64,000 bases of DNA, from the NCBI GenBank assembly GCA_023101885.1, contig JALPQD010000159.1:2449994-2513993 (forward strand), given 5' to 3'. The translations under genes and the position numbers were made by a program. The stretch is from Typhlomys cinereus. Its lineage: Eukaryota > Chordata > Mammalia > Rodentia > Platacanthomyidae. The number at the start of each line of letters is the position of its first letter. Position 1 is the stretch's first letter. The notes beneath the pieces were generated by a model that saw nothing but the letters and a program-made list of their open reading frames with translations, had not been told where the DNA came from and made no database searches. Positions 1 to 9,004 of the stretch are shown here, piece after piece.

Positions 1-183
1 TGAAGTCTGCTCTTGCCATTGGTGGTTTGTCTCTCAGCCTCCATGATGTCTGCAGTGACCTAAGCCTTCTCCATATTTTGTCAGCCATCCAGGCCTTTTC
101 TGCCATAGTGGACTATATTTTAAGTCTCCATAAGTTCTGAATTTGAGTGGTGTCTCACAGCAGCAGAGAAGAGAAACTAGAAC
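1..183 (+). mobile_element. MaLR LTR, 3' part, cut by window start
   Basis: The stretch matches the second half of the MT-type MaLR LTRs found elsewhere in this window (24919-25268, 48962-49313). Shared landmarks in order are a CTCAGCCTCCATGATG-like segment, GCCATAGTGGACTATA, and an end reading GAGTGGTGTCTCACAGCAGCAG then AACTAGAACA. The 5' half lies outside the window, so whether this is a solo LTR or part of a longer element cannot be told. Confidence 0.7.
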
Positions 184-240
184 AAGCTCATCATAGCCTT
201 TTTATTTATTATGTAATATATTACTCCTAAAATCATGTAT

Positions 241-712
241 TTTATTAGTTAAGATTCTCTAGAGGAACAGAGGCAATATAATTAATTCATATAAAGGACT
301 TTGTTAGATTGACTTATGAGATAAATTCTAGGTAATCCAACATTTGGACTGCCTGTACCTGCTCATTTCAACAGTTGAGTATCTCAGTAGTCCCAGTCTG
401 GTTTTGGAGAGGATTCCTTGAGAGTCACTGATCTTCAGACTATGTTGGAAGGACAAAGAGAATAGTTTCTGTTGTCAAAGAGGCATGACAGCAGGAAAAG
501 ACATGTGCTTGCCTACACGGGGCAAGAAAAAGACAGCTTTTCTTTTTCATATTTCCTTTTATCTGGTCTAAGCACTAGAGAGAGTTGCAGCCCACATTTA
601 TGGTGGGTCATTATCCTTTAAATAACTAAATCCCTGTAATCTCTTCAGGTCCAATGACTCATCTGGAAGGTAATTCCAGGTCCAGTCAAGTTGACAAGCA
701 GGATTAGCTATT
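241..712 (-). mobile_element. Non-autonomous DNA-type repeat, antisense
   Basis: It begins with GATTCTCTAGAGGAACAGAG and ends with GTCAAGTTGACA, the two ends (in reverse) of a common rodent repeat that starts GTCAACTTGA and ends in a TCTAGAGAAC-type block. Other copies of this or a sister family lie at 29665-29885 (antisense) and 55388-56136 (sense). I think of the URR1/hAT-Charlie group, but the family name is from memory and uncertain. No coding capacity. Confidence 0.5.
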
Positions 713-3529
713 GCATCTACCAATGTTTGGAGTCTTTCATTTTGTTCCAAATTAGTTTGCATATTTTATTCTTCCCTGTGATGTTATACCAGCTTCAAAC
801 CCTAAAGATAGTTCCTATCTCTATTATTTGTACAGTAAATGTTATATAAGAGGACCGTGAACATGTGAATTAACTCGGCTACCTTTCATAGAATTCTCAA
901 AGTTAAATTTGCATTTTTCTAATAAAATGCCAAACAAATGAGCTTCAACTGGTGGAGAAAGGTGGGGACAATAGCAAAGATTTCTTGATTTTGGCTCCAT
1001 GCAGCTGTGCATCACTCATGCTTCACCATCTGCAGCTGCGGGAAGCATCACTGAAGAGCTGTCTGTAATTCTACAGGGCCACCTGTGTTCAACAGAATGA
1101 CTTTTAGCCTCCACTTGCTGAATTCAGTTGTCTTAGAAAAGGCATTCCTTAAGTGCACATTCTGTAGTTTTAAAACTACTTCTCACAGTTGAAAGGATGC
1201 ACCTAGCCCAGGTGCATGTGCATATAGGGTTAAATCATGAATCACACAGTTCGTTTCATGGGATTCTTAGGAACCAAAACCTAGTCTTTACTTTGTTGAC
1301 CTTTAAGATTCAAGATCGATTTTCCTAATAAAATGTAGACCTTTCCACAACTTCTAGAACGTCACTGAAAACCTTTACCAACCAAGAGACCAAATTATAT
1401 GTCCCAGCCATTCTCAGAGGAATAAAGTTTATTAGTTGACATAAAAATACCAACAGCAATATCTTTTTCTTTCCCCAGTGGCAACAACCTTTAGAAATGG
1501 TGAGGCCATTCTACTTGCATACCTTTTTGTGTGAATGTGGAATATTTAAAGCAGTAAGCACATCACCATGCTCAGGAACTATAAGAAATATTGTATGTAT
1601 GCCAAAAGAAATAATTGTAGGATTACTAATCACTTATGCTCATTTAACATTTTGTGGTATTATCTCTTAAATGATACTCTTTTCAGCCTAAACATAACCA
1701 GAAGTAGACAAATCCCATCCCTCCCCTTATTTTCAGAGACAGAAATTTTGAATAATATCTTGTTCAGGTTTGCATATTTCAAAAGAGTCATTCAGCAGAC
1801 AACCCAGAAACGGATTCCAGGGCTGGAAGGTAACACTATGTGGCATTTCTTCTATATTTTTGCAATAAAAGTCAACCACGTTGCTTGAAAAGAAGTGCTT
1901 GCTTTGAGAACAATATTTCCCACTTTGAATTAATTTCATAAAACATGCACTTTTCTTGGTAAAATTGGTTCCTTGTGTGCTTTTATTTGGTTAAAAATAA
2001 AACATGCAATGAGATTCTGTGGTATTTTCATGCAAGCTATTGTGCAAAATGGAATAAAAAAATTAGATCACATTCATGCTTGCATGTATAATCTATATCT
2101 ATTGACTTTAAATGCATAATTTAGAATTATAGATTAGAAACATCACTAAATAAAACTTAGATGTAAACAAAGGTACAATAAATTAATGAACATCGGTCTT
2201 AACTATGAAATTACAGATTTAGCAGAAAGAACATGCACATGATTTATATATTGTAGATGTATATATGTAGATATTGTAGTATTGTATCTTCACAAAAAAG
2301 GGAGACCTGATATTTTAGCTAGTAGAGCTATCAAATGGGGTTTATCTGTATCATTTCAAGGAATATTTCAATGTTAAAAATCATTTTATGTGTTAGTTTT
2401 TTCTGCATTTCATGTTTTCTTAAGAACATGTAAGAATATGATGGTTGCCTTTCATTATAGAATGTTAATGGTCATATTATAGAATGTTGGTGGAAGTTTT
2501 CTTCAGATGAGACATGGTCAATAGGTATTTCTTGTTTTGACACTGTCCACTTAAAGAAAAAATATAAGTGTTATAAAAATTATATAGAAAAGTTTTCTAG
2601 ATTCAGTTATTCATATTTGTAGTCTAAGAAAATTATATGAGTTCTGTGTAGTCTAATATTTGGGTGGTCCTACTAGCTCTTATTCACACATACTGAATTT
2701 TTATTTGGATTTTAGGTCTGAGACACTTCCCAGATGTTTCTGCCAACCCTATGATGCCACTTTCTTAAAATTTATCTGCTCATTTTACACTCATTGGTAG
2801 AGAAACTTTTATGCACTCCTGACTCTGTAGTCATATAACATAGATATACAAATAAAATATTTACCTGTAATTAGTTATAAACAAATTTATCTTAAATAGT
2901 CATTGATACATGTATGTAATATTATAAAATTTTTATCTTTTAAAATATTATATATAAGAATCATACTCAGGCTACCAAGCTTACAAGTAGGTTCCTTACT
3001 TACTGAGCACTCCTTTAGGCTGTCCGTACACTCCATTCACCATTTGTTACATTCTGAATTACCATCAAGCTGCTGAATATTCAGATACCTTTGACTTTCA
3101 CAGTTTTGGAAGTAGGCTTCTTGTGCTGCATCATTTCCTACACTGTTTATAGCTGTCTTCCTTCTCAGCCTATACTTCTCAAGGAACTTGTCTTATTTGC
3201 CTTATTTTGCTGTATTATCTCTGCTACTGAGAATGTATTTCAGGCTGATTGCTTAATAATTATTTATTGATTGGATGTCAGCATCAGATTGGATAGTATA
3301 AAACCTGTCAAGAGTAGGCAAACCAAGAAGATCAAAATAGAAATGCAAATATTAATAAAGAAGGCAAAAACAAAACCCACAAAGACACATGGAAAGACCC
3401 CATGAACAGATCAAGGTAAGATTTTTATAATATGCTTATGTAATACACAGGAAGACAAAATATTTAGAATGAAGTGGGAAAGCAAGCAACAAGAAAACAA
3501 TAGAAAATTAAGGGACCCAAAGAATAAGC
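713..3529. other. Unassigned AT-rich sequence
   Basis: No convincing gene, RNA or repeat family was recognised. Reading frames are short and stop-rich on both strands; the two longest (1568-1888 plus, 1733-1939 minus) overlap on opposite strands and show no domain or codon pattern. Probably old, unrecognisable repeat debris and unique sequence. Confidence 0.6.
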
Positions 3530-3647
3530 TGCTTTGATTGAGCAATGGACCAGACGGGTTCATGTGTTCCTGGTCTATGCTGGTGGAGATTTTGTAGGGT
3601 TTAAAGAACCCTTAGGAATTCAAGCCTTGCTAGAGGAAGTGTATCTG

Positions 3648-3682
<35 letters not shown>

Positions 3683-3895
3683 CCCTCTCTTCCTCTCACC
3701 CCCACCTTCAACCCTCTCCTTCATATTTAGTCAATCATTCAATGTTCATGAGTTCCAATGTTTTGACTGTCTGCCATTAATCCTTTCCTACCATGCTGAC
3801 TCTAGTGTTCTGGAAAAGTATACCATCATAAACCCTTTTTCTCTCTGACTTTAGTTAGAATATTTTGTCACAACAATGGAAGAGAAATTAAACAA
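3530..3895 (+). mobile_element. Degraded MaLR LTR with internal pyrimidine expansion
   Basis: The order of blocks follows the MaLR LTRs in this window: GGTTCATGTGTTCCTGG, a GGTGGAGATTTTGTAGGGTT block, GCCTTGCTAGAGGAAGTGTA, then after a TCTG/TC tract a CATAAACCC..., and an end TTGTCACAACAATGGAAGAG. The simple repeat has expanded in the middle of the LTR. Solo LTR as far as I can see. Confidence 0.6.
3644..3697. repeat. (TCTG)n/(TC)n microsatellite
   Basis: About four TCTG units run into an interrupted TC tract on the plus strand. It lies inside the MaLR LTR above. Confidence 0.85.
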
Positions 3896-4560
3896 GAAAA
3901 TCATATTAATAAATACATGAATTAAAAAAACACATACTGACAAAGTGGATAAACACATAAACACATAACCCAATCATATGCTCTCTATAAGAAACCTAGG
4001 GTGAATTAAGTTTAGAAAATTGGAAGGTAACATATGGGAAAGGATACACCAAGAAAATATGAATTAAACTAAACCAAACCAAACTAAACAGGAGGGGGCT
4101 TTGATATTATCTGTTAAGGTCACTCTCAAAGCAGAGAGAATTGCTAGACACAAAGAAGAATGTTGTACTGTGGTACAACAATCATTCCACCCAGGAACAT
4201 GCAATGATCCTAAATGTTTATGTATCCAATAGGATCAGAATAAGGTAGAAAAGAAAAATGAGAACAGAAAATATGCAATGTTAGTTACAGCATATCAACA
4301 CATTCCTGATAAATTATGAGAAAAAAATTAACAAGGTTACAGAAAAATTGAATAATTGCAGTAGTAAACTAGATCTATATATGGATAATTCCCTAGTGAC
4401 CATAAGAGTCAACTGAGCAATATATATGTAGATAATATAATATAATTACAACAAAATCTGAAAATTCTGCATGGTTTTGTAATTATCCAACAGGAGGACA
4501 AGGGAAAATATTGAAGTGTATTGGAATTTATTTAAGTTTGACAACATAAACTAATCTTTG
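3896..4560 (+). mobile_element. Old L1 fragment, ORF2 endonuclease-side region
   Basis: Purine-rich sense-strand text with landmarks typical of L1 ORF2 5' portions: CTCTATAAGAAACCTAGG, GGAAAGGATACACCAAGAAAAT, a segment about an ACAAAGAAGAATGTTGTACTG-type block, and ATGTTTATGTATCCAATAGG. It is heavily mutated with no open frame and lacks both L1 ends. Assigned by resemblance only. Confidence 0.5.
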
Positions 4561-5085
4561 TTCATAAAATCAAAGTCGTAGTTAATATTGATAGTGGTCC
4601 ACAGACTAGCCTATGTACAGTTAGTTATACTGGCTTGGTGAACATAGTGTTGCTCACTTGCCCAGCCTTGCTGGGTTGCTCACTCTTGTCTACATGAATA
4701 TGAAATTATACAGAAGACCATTAAGACACAGAAGTAAGATTAAGTCTTCATTACAGAAATAAAAACAATAAAGTATAATGATTATGCAGGTGGTTCTTTT
4801 CTTTCAGTTATTTGAATACTTAGGCTTTGATTTTTTTAAAAAAAATTCATAATACAGATTTCCAAAGAATATAATCTCATTATGTCTACCATTCTGTAAA
4901 TTATTTGCTTGTTTGTTTTTTATACTCATAACAACAAGGCCATAGTACTAGCTTATTTTAGTGTTGTCTACACCATACAAAAATGTTTCAAAATAGATGT
5001 CACATATTCTCTTTTTGTTATAAGAGAACTCAATTTGGGTTACATGGTTTATTTTTGTTTGCAGGTAAACTTTTCTTTTTAGATT
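4561..5085. other. Unassigned AT-rich sequence
   Basis: Nothing firmly recognised. A 17-base string at about 4665-4681 (AGCCTTGCTGGGTTGCT) recurs at about 5502-5518 inside the adjacent antisense L1 3' UTR, so 4600-4720 may be another L1 scrap. Confidence 0.5.
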
Positions 5086-5612
5086 ATTATTTTATTTTTC
5101 TAGTTTCACAAGCATATTGAGTACTTATCTTTGCTTTCCTCTATTTCTCTTCCCTCCCATTTCCTTTCCTTCCCTTCATCAATCTATTCCAGTCCTTCCT
5201 GCCCTCCTATGTGCCTGGCTTGTCTACTTCTGTGGGAGTTCAGGCCTCTGTGGGCTGCCAAGTTTCCTCTCTTCAGGCCACCCCACTGATAGGGGCATTT
5301 CCCTTCACTCATCTAGATTTAGTCCCCAAGGTTTCCATTGTATGTTTTTATCTCTTTTTGACTTCCTTGATAGTTATGGGGCATGATGGTATGTCAGTCA
5401 TTATGCAGGTATGGTAAGGACAAGTCTCATTGCAGTTTATAGATGCAGCAGTATTGCCTTGAATGCAATGGGGAGAGATTAGGTTGGCCTGATTCTGAGT
5501 GAGCCTTGCTGGGTTGCTGATACTCTGCATTATGTTTACCTATTGTTGTCCACTTCACTGCTCTTCTATGGCTCTCGGCTGCATCCTCTCAAGGTGTTGA
5601 GATTCAGTAGGC
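5086..5612 (-). mobile_element. Old L1 3' UTR fragment, antisense
   Basis: T/C-rich left side (the complement of the G-rich L1 3' UTR), then ATGGGGAGAGATTAGG, GTTGTCCACTTCACTGCTCTT and GGCTCTCGGCTGCATCC, blocks also seen in the antisense L1 3' UTR at 27303-28340. Older and more diverged than the copies at 27.3, 39.7 and 41.4 kb. Two overlapping frames at 5117-5417 are incidental. Confidence 0.55.
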
Positions 5613-5642
5613 TTTTCTATCATGAAACAATTAATACTTCTT

Positions 5643-5875
5643 AGGGCTGCAGCGATGGCTCAAGGGTTAATCCTCTGCCTCTCAAGCTGAATGTTCTGAG
5701 TTCAGATGTTGCATCCAAATCTCTGAAGGAAGAGATTTGGAAATTCCAAAGTAGCTGGAATTAGAACAATCTAGAATGATTTCTAAAGTCACCCATGGAC
5801 ATCAACAACCACCCACAATTATCTCTCCTCTTGTCCTCCCCCCCTTCTCTTATACACATACACACACAAATAAAA
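5643..5875 (+). mobile_element. tRNA-derived SINE with (CA)n-type tail
   Basis: The head GGGCTGCAGCGATGGCTCAAGG carries a pol III A-box-like GGCTCAAGGGTTAA, followed by a B-box-like TGAGTTCAGATGTTG. The body matches the other SINE copies here, through an AACAATCTAGAATGAT block and a short ACACATACACACACAAATAAA tail. It is old. The adjoining AAAGG array looks like an expansion of its A-rich tail. Confidence 0.75.
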
Positions 5876-5980
5876 AAAGGAAAGGAAAGGAAAGGAAAGG
5901 AAAGGAAAGGAAAGGAAAGGAAAGGAAAGGAAAGGAAAGGAAAGGAAAGGAAAGGAAAGGAAAGGAAAGGAAAGGAAAGG
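5876..5980. repeat. (AAAGG)21 homopurine array
   Basis: Twenty-one uninterrupted AAAGG units, then about 35 bases of decayed units. The plus strand is pure purine, so the tract could adopt triplex-type structures. The frames open on both strands through it are artefacts of a 5-base period without stops. Confidence 0.95.
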
Positions 5981-6292
5981 AAAATAAGGGAAAGTAAAGG
6001 AAAAAAAGGAAAAAAAAATAACATTTTCTAAGTATCGTTGGGAACAGTATCCAATTTATTGTTCTTCTTACAACTTTCCAGCTTTCGTTCTTCAAGCAGA
6101 CCAAAATGAAATTTAGATGGACACTACTTTTACTGGTGGGAGACAGTAAGTGCTTGCTGCAACTATCTCCTTTAGAGGGGAAATCAACTGAATGGTTTTG
6201 AGCATGCTGATTGTCTTGTGCTTTGAACATCAAATAGAAAAATGTTAATGGAAAGGACAGTTTTGGCCAGTGCAGATTGGTGGGTCCTACTG
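5981..6292. other. Decayed AAAGG units and unassigned sequence
   Basis: Interrupted purine tract to about 6018, then plain sequence that forms the left flank of the provirus insertion. Confidence 0.6.
6287..6292 (+). repeat. Provirus target-site duplication, left copy (CTACTG)
   Basis: CTACTG directly precedes the 5' LTR and is repeated exactly after the 3' LTR at 12819-12824. Six-base duplications are typical of betaretrovirus-like (class II) integrases. The exact match shows both LTR outer ends are original. Confidence 0.9.
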
Positions 6293-6370
6293 TGTGGGGG
6301 CCTCAGTCTAGGTGACCTCAATAATCTGGCAAGGTTAGACAAAGATGTTTTGATGGAGGATGTCTGGAGG

Positions 6371-6470
6371 GCAGCTCAGGATGTTTTGACAGCTCAGGGG
6401 GCAGCTCAGAATGTGTTGAACAGCTCAGGATGGAGGAAGTCAGGAGGGAGTAGCTCAGGATATTCTGAAG
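6371..6470 (+). repeat. U3 tandem-like repeats (AGCTCAGGATGTTTTGA type)
   Basis: Variants of AGCTCAGGATGTTTTGA recur about four times with AGTCAGGAGGG spacers. The 3' LTR has the same region with a different unit arrangement (about 12412-12520). Repeated U3 blocks of this kind commonly hold enhancer sites; that function is inference here. Confidence 0.65.
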
Positions 6471-6563
6471 AAATTTCACTACATACAGCCTGCGTGTTGG
6501 CTGGACCTTTAAGATGATTGGTTCCTCATTTCCCCACCCTGGAATTCTCATTGGGGCTTCTAC

Positions 6564-6573
6564 CTTTATAAGA
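6564..6573 (+). promoter_or_regulatory. TATA-like box of the 5' LTR
   Basis: CTTTATAAGA stands about 25 bases before the AATAAA element at 6589-6594, consistent with a short R. The matching place in the 3' LTR reads CTTTGTAAGA, so the 3' copy has lost the core A. Confidence 0.6.
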
Positions 6574-6588
6574 TGGCTATGGACTTGC

Positions 6589-6594
6589 AATAAA
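6589..6594 (+). terminator. LTR polyadenylation signal AATAAA
   Basis: AATAAA in the context GCAATAAAAGAGTTCCTG. In the 3' LTR the equivalent 17-base segment is tandemly duplicated, giving two signals at 12646-12651 and 12663-12668. Confidence 0.7.
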
Positions 6595-6735
6595 AGAGTT
6601 CCTGCTTGACTAGACTCCCTGTCATGTCTGATTGTCCTCAGGAAGGAGGGCTGGGAGCAGGCGGACAGCGCACTCACCTTTCCCAATTCCCCTTGTGGAG
6701 GACCCGGAGGATGGAGGTACAATCCCCGGAACATC

Positions 6736-6753
6736 TGACACCCAAAGTGGGGC
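6736..6753 (+). promoter_or_regulatory. Primer binding site, tRNA-Lys(1,2)-like
   Basis: TGACACCCAAAGTGGGGC starts two bases after the LTR and matches the known tRNA-Lys(1,2) type site at 15 of 18 positions by eye. The three mismatches are all changes to A. This is the primer used by many betaretroviruses, and it supports the class II assignment independently of the protein motifs. Confidence 0.75.
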
Positions 6754-6804
6754 ACGAAGAGCTCATAAAGTGTTGAAGAATTTGATCCGGGCCAAGCAGT
6801 CTTT

Positions 6805-6813
6805 GAGGTGAGT
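6805..6813 (+). promoter_or_regulatory. Candidate major splice donor of the provirus
   Basis: GAG/GTGAGT lies between the primer binding site and gag, the usual place of the retroviral leader splice donor, 19 bases before the gag ATG. No acceptor was confirmed. Confidence 0.5.
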
Positions 6814-6826
6814 GAGACCCTAAGAG

Positions 6827-8440
6827 ATGGGTAACGCAACTACTAAGTCTGAAAACCCAGTGCTCGAGGCACTGAGATACATGCTTATAATCTCTGATTC
6901 CAAGGCTTTAAAGCTTTGGAAGGCAGTTGTGCAACTTGCCCCCTGGATCACATCTGCCAATCTGTTTGACTGGGACACTTGGTGCCTAGTCAACGACTCC
7001 TGAGACAAAGAGATCTTGGGCTTGGCCCACCATTAGGCTTCTACCCCATCATATCTGCCCTTTAGGCATGCTTTTGACCTGAGGATCATGAGCCCTCTGC
7101 TCCCTCCGATCCATGGCTGACTAGCACTGATCTGTCTCTTGAAGATTGGGAAACATTTGATGAGAAGAGGAAAACATATTAGAAGTAAAACCTCCATGGC
7201 CTAAAGTGACAGATTGGCCAATAGAGCCCTTAGAAATGGCCCAGGAAGGTAAAAATGAGTCCCTGGAGAGAAAGCCCCCTAAGAAGCTGTATACAGCTCT
7301 TCCTCATTCACCCTCACCAAAGAATATGAGACATGGGGATTATAAAACTTTATGGTCCCAACCTCCAGCCTACGGGGACCTTAACTGGGAACCGACCATA
7401 GAGCTGTTGAAGTGTTCCCAGTAAACCTCAATCCCGGGGGAAACCACCCTGCAGCCTGGTATCCTTGGGAGGTTAAAGACCTCAAGGATTTAAAAAAGGC
7501 TGTAGCAGAAGACGGGCCTAACTCACCTTGGGCAGAGACATTACTCCAGGGTCTAGCCCACCAGCCCTGAACTACCAAAGACCAGACGGATCTCAGTAAG
7601 GCTGTCCTCCCCAGTGCCACATTCATTAAATGGTGTGCCCTCTTTAAGGAGGAATGTCACATTCAAGCAGAAAGAAACCAAGCAGCTAACCCACCCATCC
7701 CTATTTCATTCGGGATGCTCTCAGGATCAGTAGATTAGTACTCCACTGGGCCACAACAGGCAGCTATTGCCCCCCATATGTGGACCAGGTCTGTGCCTTG
7801 GGGCTGGCTGCATTGGGAAAACTAGATGAAGGGCCGTCAGAGGCTCCTATTGTGGGGGTAATCTCTCCCTGAATTCTTTTTTTTTAATTTTATTATTATT
7901 ATTATTATTTATTCAATTGTGAGTGTGTGTGTATATAGAGTTGAAAAAGTTTAAGATGCAAGCTTTCACCAGGCCCCCTGAGGGATCAATTTATCAAATT
8001 GCTGGTCTGGGAAGGAATGACTGGGGATCATAAATTGGCTTGTGCGGGCCTCAAAGATAGATCTATGAGCCAATGGATAGTCACGTCTAAGGATATAGGG
8101 ACTCAATCACAACAGACTAGGTCCATGACTACAACCCTACAAGCCCAAACGGAAGCTTTAACTTCTGCACTTATGCAGGCCTTTGCAAGATCAACCTGGG
8201 AACAAAAAGGAGTTGAGATGCCCACTAAGAATAATGGAGGACAACGCTTTGGATGTGGCCAAATGGGACACTTTAAGAGAAACTGCCCAAGGGGTGGGGG
8301 GGCGACCCAGACCTGCAGCTGCTGAAGGACAGAGAACCACAAAAGGGCCCCCACAACCCCTTGTTCCCATTGCCACAAAGGCTAATTGGCAGAGAGATTG
8401 CAGATCTAAATTTGACATAGAGGGAAAACCATTAAACTAG
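6827..8440 (+). pseudogene. gag: Endogenous retroviral gag, broken
   Basis: Gag is the structural polyprotein. The frame starts ATGGGTAAC (Met-Gly-Asn, fitting an N-myristoylation signal), runs 58 codons with a matrix-like stretch (AVVQLAPWI, FDWDTW) and stops at TGA 7001-7003. Further stops and frameshifts follow through the capsid region, and a SINE tail sits at 7877-7941. The nucleocapsid is recognisable near 8245-8300: the first CCHC knuckle reads RFGCGQMGHFKRNC, so the first metal-binding cysteine is an arginine. The second knuckle (about 8355-8405) is split between two frames. The end RSKFDIEGKPLN is typical of class II Gag. Confidence 0.85.
7877..7941 (-). mobile_element. SINE 3'-tail insertion inside gag
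   Basis: An oligo-T run, then (TTA)n, TTTATTCAATTGTGAGTGTGTGTG: this is the complement of the (CA)n-AATTGAATAAATAA tail of the window's main SINE. Only the tail (about 65 bp) is present, so it is a strongly 5'-truncated copy. It interrupts the gag reading and must post-date the provirus. Confidence 0.7.
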
Positions 8441-8527
8441 CTATGGTGCATCCTTCAGCTCTGTCAAATCAAGGAGGTATCAAACAGAGCTCCTCATTTG
8501 GCCAAAGCCCAATGCCTATAACACAAC

Positions 8528-9004
8528 TCACCCAAAATCCCTCTGCCAATTGGACAGGTTCCTATCGTTCCAGGATTGCAGCCTAAAATGGATATTTTCA
8601 TTCAAAGAAACAGGTTCCAATGCTTGATTCACACAGGAGCAGATAGGACTGTACTTAGGAAGGAAGAGATTCCCCACCATTGGTCCCTGGTCCCGGGAAC
8701 CCCCATCCTAGGGGTTGGGGGAAATACAAAGTCGGAGAAAACCAGGGATTGGCTTTGTTGGAAGGATGTGGATGGGACTCAAGGTGAAATCCATCCTTTA
8801 ATAGCCCTGAGCTTATTGGCCAATCTCCTAGGACAGGACATCCTGGGAGAGGCACAAGCCTATATTACCACTGACCATAAGGCGTTTTATAGAGATATCT
8901 TAAACATGGAAGAATGTGCCCGTGCACCTCCCCCTCAAGAGGATTTTGTTTTCAACTATTGGGGGGACCCACCAAAGAGGCTCCAGGTACACCCCCAACT
9001 CTAG
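8528..9004 (+). pseudogene. pro: Endogenous retroviral protease, catalytic Asp replaced
   Basis: Retroviral aspartic protease, which processes Gag and Pol. An open stretch of over 140 codons holds LIHTGAD where the family has Asp-Thr-Gly, so the catalytic aspartate is His. A flap-like GVGGNTKSEKT and the LLGQDILG block that closes the fold follow. The open frame itself is almost undamaged, unlike gag and pol. The space between the nucleocapsid and the protease is too short for the dUTPase found in some betaretroviruses. It runs on to about 9004 and then overlaps the start of pol in another frame, as expected for a frameshift-expressed pro-pol. Confidence 0.85.

Larger units (their letters stand above)
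6293..6733 (+). repeat. Provirus 5' LTR
   Basis: About 441 bp, beginning TGTGGGGGCCTCAGTCTAGG and ending CCCCGGAACA two bases before the primer binding site. It holds a repeated U3 segment, a TATA-like CTTTATAAGA and an AATAAA signal. Compared with the 3' LTR it lacks a duplicated poly(A)-signal segment and several short insertions, including part of the inverted GGGGATCCCC block at the end. Confidence 0.9.

Noticed and set aside
5761..6233. Open frames on both strands through the AAAGG array
   Set aside because: A 5-base period without stop codons opens frames in every register; they end where the array ends.
6736..6753. Proline- or phenylalanine-type primer site further downstream (from 6748)
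   Set aside because: Only four to five bases fit, while the Lys(1,2)-type match is two bases from the LTR and fits 15 of 18.
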